DNA of 64,000 nucleotides from positions 124,001 to 188,000 of the forward strand of contig NZ_NXEJ01000005.1 in the NCBI RefSeq assembly GCF_002915175.1. The letters are read 5' to 3'. Every line of letters begins with the position of its first letter. Within the stretch, counting starts at the first letter, position 1. This DNA is from Agrobacterium rosae. GTDB taxonomy: Bacteria; Pseudomonadota; Alphaproteobacteria; Rhizobiales; Rhizobiaceae. Below are positions 57,364-64,000 of this stretch, in pieces. Under the pieces are notes generated by a model that saw only the letters and a list, made by a program, of their open reading frames with translations, was not told the DNA's origin and did not search any database. A program made the translations under genes and the position numbers.

Positions 57364-58353
57364 CTAGGCTGTCACTGCGCCTGATAGAAGCTGCGGTTCG
57401 TTTGCAGCCTCTAACGAACGGTCGAACCAAGCCCAGTTCTCTTTATCGCTGCGCTTCATGCGATAAAGCGCCTGATCTGCCGCGTGCAACAGCGCCTCAA
57501 GATCCCCCGCATGATGCGGGTAAAGACTGGCACCAACTGTCGCTCCAACCTTTATCGTCTGATTTTGAATGGTGAACGGGGTAGCAAAAGCCTCAGCAAT
57601 TCGCTGGCATATTTTCTCCGCGACAGCCTGGTCTTCGAGGTCGGTCAGCAGGATAACGAACTCGTCGCCGCCCATTCTCACCACCGTATCATCATGACGA
57701 ACGGATTGGCGAAGCCGGGTTGCTACCTTTTTGAGAATTTCGTCACCGGCAGCATGGCCAAAATAATCGTTGATAGGCTTGAAGTTGTCGAGGTCTATCA
57801 TCAGAAGCGCGACCATGGTACGCGAGCGGTCCATGGCACTTTTTGCCATCTCAGCATCCCAACGTTCCTGAAGAACGCGTCTGTTGGCAAGTCCGGTCAA
57901 AGGATCTTCATAGGCTATCCGTCGCAGCGTGGTTTCGGCCAGTTTTTGAGATGATAAATCTTCGAACGTCGCAATGCCCAAGCCGAAGTCGTGCAGAACG
58001 ATACCTCTGTGAAGCACAGGCACCATGTCTCCGTCATCATGCCTGACCCGCACTTCGAAGGGTTCTATCTCTGTTATGCCCTCACCTTCGGCAATCCAAA
58101 GACACTCCCAACGCTGCCGCGCTTGTTCGCGCTCGGTCTCGTCAATATAGGTTTCGTCGATCCATTGATCGACCGTGGCGAAGCGCCCGTTTTGATATCC
58201 AAACGTTTTCGTAAAGGCACGATTGACGAACCGCACGTGGCCGTCGGCTAAGGAGGTCCAGGAAAGCGGTATGGGCAGAGCATCAAGGATGATCAGGAGC
58301 TCGTCGTCGAGCCTATGCGTACCACTCACCATTCGCTCAAAAATATGTTTCAT
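57364..58353 (-). CDS. PAS-GGDEF diguanylate cyclase
   Basis: A soluble protein of 329 aa. The N-terminal PAS domain (LDALPIPLSWTSLADGHVRFVNRAFTKTFGY) is followed by a GGDEF domain with an intact VRMGGDEFVIL. The inhibitory site RHDD lies five residues before it, so product inhibition is expected. It should make cyclic-di-GMP in response to a PAS-bound signal. ATG 58353 has AAAGGGTG upstream; the frame is open to 58458, overlapping the upstream gene. It lies 67 bases downstream of the GAF-EAL gene and may share its message. Confidence 0.9.
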   Translation of the reverse strand: MKHIFERMVSGTHRLDDELLIILDALPIPLSWTSLADGHVRFVNRAFTKTFGYQNGRFATVDQWIDETYIDETEREQARQRWECLWIAEGEGITEIEPFEVRVRHDDGDMVPVLHRGIVLHDFGLGIATFEDLSSQKLAETTLRRIAYEDPLTGLANRRVLQERWDAEMAKSAMDRSRTMVALLMIDLDNFKPINDYFGHAAGDEILKKVATRLRQSVRHDDTVVRMGGDEFVILLTDLEDQAVAEKICQRIAEAFATPFTIQNQTIKVGATVGASLYPHHAGDLEALLHAADQALYRMKRSDKENWAWFDRSLEAANEPQLLSGAVTA

Positions 58354-58420
58354 GTCATCACCCTTTCTTAGGGTCCGGTCCAAGAGACGTCGCGAAACAA
58401 CACATTGCGTAGGGGCGAAT

Positions 58421-60217
58421 CTATCCAGCCAGTAGGGCCGCGGGGCGTTCACGCTCAATCAACCAATCGAACAGCGTTTCGCTTCTGGCAGGGCGCGATA
58501 ACCAATAACCCTGAATTTCGTCGCATCCCATAAGCTCCAGCAGGTTTGCCGCCTCTTGCGTTTCCACACCCTCCGCGACAACCCGGTATCCAAGGCTGTG
58601 AGAAAGATCGATCATCGAGCGGACAAGCACCCTTTCACGATGCCCGTTCTCCATGTCAGCCACGAAGGAGCGGTCGATCTTGACGACATCGGCTGGCAGT
58701 TTCTGCAAATAGGCAAGGCTGCTATAGCCGGTTCCAAAATCATCGATGGCGAGTTGCACGCCCGCCGCCTTCAATTGGTTGAGAAGATCGAAGGCACCTT
58801 CAGTTTCCTTCATCATCACGGTTTCGGTCAGTTCGAGCTCAATCTGGTCAGCCTCTACATCGAAGCGTTCGAGCTTCGCCATCAGCCTGTCGAAAAAGTC
58901 ATGCTCCTCAAGGTTGAGGGCGGAGAGGTTGAGCGAAAGCTTGAAGCGTAGTCCTTTTTTGGCCCATGACGCGATGTGTGCCATGGCTTCATCCATGACC
59001 CAGTCGGTCAATTCTCGAGCGAAAGCGGAAGCTTCTACAACGGGAATGAATTCGACAGGCGAGATAGGGCCGAGTACCGGGTGGTCCCATCGCAACAATG
59101 CTTCCGCGCTGCAAATATGACCCGTGGCCACGTCGATACGTGGCTGGAATACCAGCGACAACTGGTCTGGCGCAGCCAGCGCCGAACGAAAATCCTGCAG
59201 AATTCTGAAATTGCGTCGGTGGCGCAAATCCATCGCCGGGGAAAACAGTTCGATCTTCGCTGCACTTTCACGCGCATCCTGAACAGCACTTTGCAGAGAT
59301 CTCAAAACATCTTCCGGCGGCGTCATCTGTGGGTCGTAAGAAACAATTCCGATGGCCGACGTCATGGAGATTGGAGTCTCGGCGTTGCTGTCTATTTGGC
59401 AAAGCAACTCCTTCAGCGAAGCCATATAGCTCTCGACTCCGTCATTTTCAGGTGCAAAGAAAGCAAACTGCATTGGCCCGACATGATAAGGCACCGTGGC
59501 AAGCCCGACATGCTGCCTTAGAAGACCGGATACGGCATGGATCACGTTATCCAGATAAGATGGGCCGAGCACGCGCGAAAGACGTTCAAACTGTTCGGTC
59601 TGCGCAAGGTCTAGCAGACTTATGATGCGTTCACCCATATCCACGCTGAGCGCTAAATCCGACAAATCATTTATGAGCTGAAACCGGTTTGGAAGACCGC
59701 TGGAGGGCTCGATGCGTCCAAGTGCGTGTGTCAGTTCCACCTGGTCCATGACCATTGCAGCGAGGTCGCATAATGTCGCCATCTCTTTTTCCGTGATCTC
59801 GCGCGGTTCCGTGCCGAGTACACACAAGGCACCCAACCCAAAGCCATCGACCGTCACCAGAGGCGCGCCCGCATAAAAACGAATACCCGCGCTGCCCAGC
59901 GTGCTTTCTGCGTAAGTGTCGTCCTGCTGAAAATCCCGGATGACGAAGGGCTGTTTTGTTTCCGCGACGTTGGCACAGGGCGCTTTATCACGGGGAATTT
60001 CATTATGATCGACGCCGACTTTGGACTTGAACCATTGACGGTTCGTGTCAGTCAGCGACACCGCGGCAATTGGAAGTCCGAAAATGTCGGCCGCAAGTCG
60101 GGTGATCCGGTCGAAGTTCTCACTGGGAAGGGTATCGAGCAACCGCAAATTTCTAAGGCTTGCAAGGCGTGCAATCTCGTTCTGCATTGTAAAATCCATG
60201 GCAGGGCCGTCGTACAT
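58421..60217 (-). CDS. GAF-EAL cyclic-di-GMP phosphodiesterase with degenerate GGDEF
   Basis: A soluble three-domain protein of about 598 aa. A GAF domain (ADIFGLPIAAVSLTDTNRQWFKS, GAPLVTVDGFGLGALCVLG) is followed by a GGDEF-like domain whose active-site loop reads VGPMQFAFF, so it cannot be a cyclase. The EAL domain is intact (SAEALLRWDHP, ELELTETVMMKE, IDDFGTGYSSLAYL, VVAEGVETQE) and should degrade cyclic-di-GMP. The start is uncertain: GTG 60238, ATG 60217 and ATG 60199 are all in frame and none has a strong ribosome site. Confidence 0.9.
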   Translation of the reverse strand: MYDGPAMDFTMQNEIARLASLRNLRLLDTLPSENFDRITRLAADIFGLPIAAVSLTDTNRQWFKSKVGVDHNEIPRDKAPCANVAETKQPFVIRDFQQDDTYAESTLGSAGIRFYAGAPLVTVDGFGLGALCVLGTEPREITEKEMATLCDLAAMVMDQVELTHALGRIEPSSGLPNRFQLINDLSDLALSVDMGERIISLLDLAQTEQFERLSRVLGPSYLDNVIHAVSGLLRQHVGLATVPYHVGPMQFAFFAPENDGVESYMASLKELLCQIDSNAETPISMTSAIGIVSYDPQMTPPEDVLRSLQSAVQDARESAAKIELFSPAMDLRHRRNFRILQDFRSALAAPDQLSLVFQPRIDVATGHICSAEALLRWDHPVLGPISPVEFIPVVEASAFARELTDWVMDEAMAHIASWAKKGLRFKLSLNLSALNLEEHDFFDRLMAKLERFDVEADQIELELTETVMMKETEGAFDLLNQLKAAGVQLAIDDFGTGYSSLAYLQKLPADVVKIDRSFVADMENGHRERVLVRSMIDLSHSLGYRVVAEGVETQEAANLLELMGCDEIQGYWLSRPARSETLFDWLIERERPAALLAG

Positions 60218-60238
60218 ACTCGTACGTTCGCGGTACAC

Positions 60239-60529
60239 AAATTGGGGTCGGGGTCATTTTTAATGCAGCGATGCCGACGGCTTGGAACCCATTTCAGGGA
60301 GGCGTGACCGGACAGTGTTGGGCGTCATGCCCAAGCCATTTCGTTTATTTTCGTCTAAAAACGTTCTACGCGATAATAATTGAATCATACATAAATCGTT
60401 CCCTGGCAGTTCCAGACATGGTTAGGGAACGGTAAGAACAGCCGGACAAATGCCAGCTTTGATCGTCAAATCGAGTGGCGGCCTGCCTCCTCATCAATCG
60501 AAGAAACAGGCCAGCTCGATATGTTTGAC
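60239..60529. other. Intergenic region after paoC
   Basis: No gene seen. It has an 8-base inverted repeat, CGTTCCCT / AGGGAACG (60397-60404 and 60424-60431), that might help end the pao transcript. The AT-rich part (60345-60395) is a likely promoter area for the leftward GAF-EAL gene. Confidence 0.4.
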
Positions 60530-62728
60530 TCAAGCGACGGCTGGCAATCCGTCGATCAACTTGTCCAGCGTTATCGGATAGTGACGCACGCGGACGCCCG
60601 ACGCATTATAGATCGCGTTCGCGATAGCAGCAGACACGCCGCACAAACCGAGTTCACCGACACCCTTGGCTTTCATCGGCGATGACATTGGGTCTGTTTC
60701 ATCGAGAAAGATCACGTCCTGATGCGGAATGTCAGCATGAACGGGGACTTCGTAGCCTGCGAGATCGTGGTTGACGAAGAAACCGCGATTTTTGTCCACA
60801 GCGAGCTCTTCCGACAACGCGCCACCGGCACCCATCGTCATTGCCCCAATAACCTGGCTTCGCGCAGTAATAGGGTTGAGTATTCTCCCCGCAGCGCAAA
60901 CCGCCAGCATGCGACGGATTCTCGTCTCACCGGTTGCGATGTCGACACCCACCTCCACAAAATGGGCTCCGAAGGTGGATTGCTGATGGGTCTTCGTGAG
61001 GTCCCCCCACTCCATTTTGTCCTCGCCAACCAAACCATCCGCACCCGCCGCCTCGGCAAGCGGGACCGTGCGATTGCCTGATTTGACCATGCCATCTTCG
61101 AAAACAGCATCTTCAGAATTAAAACCGACCTTTTGGGCGATGGCCTCGCGAAGTTTGACACAGGCAGCATAAACACCCGAGGTCGATGAGTTTGCACCGA
61201 ACTGCCCGCCTGACCCGGCAGAGATAGGGAAACGGGAGTCGCCAAGTTCTACGGCTACTCTATTCACTGCGACACCCATCATTTCGGCAGCGGTTTGCGC
61301 GATGATCGTGTAGCTGCCGGTACCGATATCGGTCATATCGGTCTGCACCGTAATGATGCCATCCTTGCCGAGCTTAACCCGCGCGGCGGAGGGAAGCACG
61401 AGATTGTCACGAAAGGCAGCGCCCACGCCCATACCGATCAGCCAGTTGCCTTCGCGTCTGGACGCCACCTTCGGTCTGTTGTTCCAACCGAACCGCTCAG
61501 CACCACGTTTGAGACATCCGATGAGATCACGATGCGAGAAGGGGCGTTCGGGATTTTCCGGATCGACTTGCGTGTCGTTGATGATACGGAACTCGATTGG
61601 GTCAATTCCGACCTTTTCCGCCATCTCGTCTATGGCAATCTCGAGTGCCATCAAGCCGGGTGCCTCGCCCGGAGCGCGCATCGCGTTGCCTTCAGGCAGG
61701 TTCAATGTAGCCAGCCGCATCGCCGTCATGCGGTTTGCTCCGGCATAGAGAAGACGCGTCTGGTTGACCGCAGTTTCCGGCGCTCCGTCAGGAAGATTGC
61801 CCGACCAGCTTTCATGCGCAATTGCAGTAATCCTGCCGTCTTTGCCAGCGCCAATCCGAATGCGCTGGATGGTTGCGGGACGGTGCGTGGTGTTGTTGAT
61901 CATCAAGGGACGAGGCAAGGCCACTTTGACCGGGCGGCCAACTTCCTTCGCACCAAATGCGGCCAAGACCGCATCAGCCCGGAGAAACAGCTTCCCACCA
62001 AATCCGCCACCGATGAAGGGTGACATAAGGTGTATCTTGTCTTTTTCCACGCCTAGCGTGGTTGCCAGATCAGACCGCCACCAGTCGATCATCTGACTGG
62101 AAGTCCACAGGGTCAGTTCATCTCCATTCCAAGCAGCGATAGAGGCGTGCGGTTCCATCATCGCATGAGACTGGTCGGGCGTTGTGTAAGTCTGATCGAA
62201 TGTGACGTCAGCAGAACGAAAAGCGCCATCGAAATCACCCACTGCGCTGTCGGGCTTCTGGGACTCATCCGGCTTTTCAGCTGATGCTTTTTGCGTCTCC
62301 AGATCGAACACGCCCTTCTCTTCCGCGTAAACGACCTTGATAAGAGATGCGGCGGCACGGGCATGCTCGAAACTCTGGGCGACCACAAGCGCGATAGCTT
62401 GGTGATAGTGCTCGATCTCATCTCCACCAAACAAATTGGCGGTGTTGTATTCGCCTTTTTCGCGTTTCCCCACGTCAAGCGCGGTGACCACCGCAAGCAC
62501 GCCTGGCGCAGCTTTCGCTGCGGACACGTCCATGGACTTGATCTTTCCCTTGGAAATAGCGGCCCCGACCGGGTAACCGTAAGCATATTTATGATTCGGG
62601 TCGTGCCACTCATAGGCATACATTGCGCGACCTGTCGTCTTCAGCTCACCATCGATACGATGGATCGGCTGACCGACGACTTTGAGACGATCAATGGGGT
62701 TTGTCGTTGCTGGTGTATCGAACTTCAT
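60530..62728 (-). CDS. paoC: Aldehyde oxidoreductase, molybdenum-binding subunit
   Basis: The large subunit of a periplasmic molybdenum enzyme that oxidises aldehydes to acids, 732 aa. The start MKFDTPATTNPIDRLKVVG closely recalls E. coli PaoC (YagR). The cofactor-binding stretches are IGGGFGGK, MRAPGEAPG and GVGELGLCGVSAAIANAIYN, where the Glu is the catalytic base. It begins three bases after the paoB stop. The complex would be exported with the Tat-bearing PaoA subunit. Confidence 0.93.
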   Translation of the reverse strand: MKFDTPATTNPIDRLKVVGQPIHRIDGELKTTGRAMYAYEWHDPNHKYAYGYPVGAAISKGKIKSMDVSAAKAAPGVLAVVTALDVGKREKGEYNTANLFGGDEIEHYHQAIALVVAQSFEHARAAASLIKVVYAEEKGVFDLETQKASAEKPDESQKPDSAVGDFDGAFRSADVTFDQTYTTPDQSHAMMEPHASIAAWNGDELTLWTSSQMIDWWRSDLATTLGVEKDKIHLMSPFIGGGFGGKLFLRADAVLAAFGAKEVGRPVKVALPRPLMINNTTHRPATIQRIRIGAGKDGRITAIAHESWSGNLPDGAPETAVNQTRLLYAGANRMTAMRLATLNLPEGNAMRAPGEAPGLMALEIAIDEMAEKVGIDPIEFRIINDTQVDPENPERPFSHRDLIGCLKRGAERFGWNNRPKVASRREGNWLIGMGVGAAFRDNLVLPSAARVKLGKDGIITVQTDMTDIGTGSYTIIAQTAAEMMGVAVNRVAVELGDSRFPISAGSGGQFGANSSTSGVYAACVKLREAIAQKVGFNSEDAVFEDGMVKSGNRTVPLAEAAGADGLVGEDKMEWGDLTKTHQQSTFGAHFVEVGVDIATGETRIRRMLAVCAAGRILNPITARSQVIGAMTMGAGGALSEELAVDKNRGFFVNHDLAGYEVPVHADIPHQDVIFLDETDPMSSPMKAKGVGELGLCGVSAAIANAIYNASGVRVRHYPITLDKLIDGLPAVA

Positions 62729-62731
62729 GGC

Positions 62732-63682
62732 TCAACCCCTTGCTTCTGAAAGAACGGCACCGATCGTTCGCTCGACGAGAGCGATCTTGAACCGGTTCTG
62801 TTCCGTAGGATGGGCATCTGCGAGAATACCGTTTGATGCCGCGCGCGCGCCGTTTGGAAGTTCGGCCTCTGCCGCTTCGACCCGCCACGGCTTGTGCGCA
62901 ACGCCGCCAACCGCGACACGACCTGTTCCATCCGGCTGCACGATCGCACCGACCGAAATCAGCGCAAATGCGTAGGACGCACGGTCGCGCACCTTACGAT
63001 AGATGTGTTTCCCACCAACTGGCGGCGGAAGCAAAACAGCAGTGATGAACTCACCGGGTTCGAGAGAAGTTTCGATATGGGGCGTATCTCCAGGCAAGCG
63101 ATAGAAATCGGCAATGGGGATAGACCGACGGGTTGCGTCCGCCTTCACTGTCTCTACCGTCGCGTCGAGCGCACGCATCGCGATTGCCATATCGCTGGGA
63201 TGGGTCGCTATACAGGCCTCACTGACACCCACGACAGCGTGCTGCCTGCTGAACCCGCCAATTGCCGAGCAGCCGCTTCCGGGCTGGCGCTTGTTGCACG
63301 GCTGGTTGGTGTCATAGAAATACGGACAGCGCGTGCGTTGCAACAGGTTTCCAGCGGTCGTCGCCTTGTTGCGAAGCTGCCCGGACGCACCTGCGACAAG
63401 CGCTCTGGAGAGCAGGCCGTAGTCACGACGAACGGTCGTGTCTGCTGCAAGATCGGTATTTCTGACCATCGCACCGATACGTAACCCACCTTCAGGGGTG
63501 ACTTCAATCGTGTCCAAGCCCAAGCCGTTGACATCGATCAGGTGCGTTGGCGTCTCGATCTCCAACTTCATGAGATCCAGCAGATTGGTACCGCCTGCGA
63601 TGAACTTCGCCTGTGCGTTCGCCGCCGCTGCGCTGGCTGCGGCCTCAATTGAAGAAGGGCGTTCGTAGGTAAAGGCTTTCAT
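62732..63682 (-). CDS. paoB: Aldehyde oxidoreductase, FAD-binding subunit with Fe-S cluster
   Basis: The middle subunit, 316 aa. The FAD site is [16 protein letters not shown], followed by [18 protein letters not shown]. Four cysteines at about residues 119, 129, 138 and 157 (RTRCPYF, QPCNKR, GSGCSA, SEACIA) lie in the insert that carries a 4Fe-4S cluster in E. coli PaoB. The start is ATG 63682 with GGAGGGA upstream; the frame opens earlier, inside paoA. It overlaps the paoA stop by four bases (ATGA). Confidence 0.92.
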   Translation of the reverse strand: MKAFTYERPSSIEAAASAAAANAQAKFIAGGTNLLDLMKLEIETPTHLIDVNGLGLDTIEVTPEGGLRIGAMVRNTDLAADTTVRRDYGLLSRALVAGASGQLRNKATTAGNLLQRTRCPYFYDTNQPCNKRQPGSGCSAIGGFSRQHAVVGVSEACIATHPSDMAIAMRALDATVETVKADATRRSIPIADFYRLPGDTPHIETSLEPGEFITAVLLPPPVGGKHIYRKVRDRASYAFALISVGAIVQPDGTGRVAVGGVAHKPWRVEAAEAELPNGARAASNGILADAHPTEQNRFKIALVERTIGAVLSEARG

Positions 63683-64000
63683 GCTCTGATCCCTCCAACT
63701 TCCGAAATCGCATCGAGAATGTTGGAGTAAGCCCCGCATCGACAGATATTGCCGCTCATGCGCTCGCGAACTTCTGCCGCTGTGAGCTCTGCCTGGGCAT
63801 TGAGATCATTGGTAACGTGGCTTGGGATGTTCGCCTTGATCTCTTCAAGCACGGCCACGGAGGAACAGATTTGCCCGGGTGTACAGTAGCCGCACTGAAA
63901 TCCATCATGTTTGACAAAGGCGGTCTGCATCGGGTGCAGGTTGCCAGGCTGGCCCAGCCCCTCGATGGTCGTCACCTCATCGCCCTCATGCATCACGGCC
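63679..64000 (-). CDS. paoA: Aldehyde oxidoreductase, 2Fe-2S subunit (5' end beyond the window)
   Basis: A partial gene: the C-terminal 106 residues are visible and the frame stays open to the right edge. Motifs of the second 2Fe-2S cluster are seen in [14 protein letters not shown] and [12 protein letters not shown], so the first cluster and any Tat signal lie outside. [15 protein letters not shown] matches the joint between the two domains. It is the first of the three pao genes in view and feeds electrons from the molybdenum site to the FAD subunit. Confidence 0.92.
   Translation of the reverse strand, partial: AVMHEGDEVTTIEGLGQPGNLHPMQTAFVKHDGFQCGYCTPGQICSSVAVLEEIKANIPSHVTNDLNAQAELTAAEVRERMSGNICRCGAYSNILDAISEVGGIRA

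Noticed and set aside
57354-57373. GACAGC/GCTGTC inverted repeat at the end of the PAS-GGDEF gene
   Set aside because: Only six base pairs with no T-run; too weak to call a terminator.

Overview
The window looks like chromosomal DNA of a Rhizobiaceae bacterium, most likely Agrobacterium or a close Rhizobium relative. Reasons seen or recalled: rhizobial-type SecA, a chemoreceptor ending in DWEEF, a rhizobial-only DUF1612/HTH family protein, three Opp/Dpp-type ABC transporters in 64 kb, a katG-oxyR divergon, a paoABC-type aldehyde oxidoreductase, and two kinds of intergenic foldback repeat of a sort I associate with this family. About 50 protein genes fill the window. I see no rRNA, tRNA, CRISPR array, transposase, phage gene or replication origin.

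Layout. 0.1-3.9 kb: a lipid A phosphoethanolamine transferase with its own response regulator and sensor kinase (pmrCAB-like). 3.9-5.0 kb: a DUF1612/HTH orphan. 5.1-7.0 kb: a chemoreceptor. 7.4-10.5 kb: a type I secretion ABC/membrane-fusion pair with no substrate gene beside it. 10.8-15.3 kb: a FadR-type GntR regulator and a peptide-type ABC transporter that lacks a binding protein, then a convergent FkbM methyltransferase. 16.1-18.5 kb: a membrane GGDEF-EAL protein paired with a small periplasmic molybdopterin-fold protein. 18.9-22.2 kb: katG and divergent oxyR. 22.3-27.2 kb: a TetR-controlled RND efflux operon whose operator lies inside its own promoter.

27.5-34.3 kb is housekeeping: argJ-GNAT-mutT, a periplasmic parvulin, and divergent secA. 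34.5-38.0 kb holds a small secreted cysteine-pair protein, an EamA transporter, a GNAT-fold protein and a secreted glycine-rich repeat protein. 38.4-44.5 kb is a complete ABC transporter whose operon ends in a class V aminotransferase. 45.1-48.5 kb is a sugar or polyol catabolic set (Gfo/Idh dehydrogenase, TIM-barrel isomerase, zinc alcohol dehydrogenase). 48.7-49.3 kb is an exported iron superoxide dismutase. 49.6-55.0 kb is a second complete dipeptide-type transporter with a strong stem-loop after the binding-protein gene. 55.1-56.6 kb is a SulP anion transporter. 56.9-60.2 kb is a small PAS/GGDEF/EAL signalling cluster. 60.5-64.0 kb is a paoABC operon whose first gene runs off the right edge.

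Themes are nutrient uptake (peptides, sugars, anions), envelope and oxidative-stress defence (EptA, KatG, OxyR, exported SOD, RND pump) and cyclic-di-GMP signalling. I found no clear new defence or mobile system. The least explained items are the GGDEF-EAL/molybdopterin-fold pair, the binding-protein-less transporter with its GntR operator, the glycine-rich repeat protein, and the aminotransferase fused into a transporter operon. Start sites were moved inward from the longest open frame wherever a ribosome site, signal peptide or family alignment supported it. All functions come from reading the translated sequence; no database search was run.
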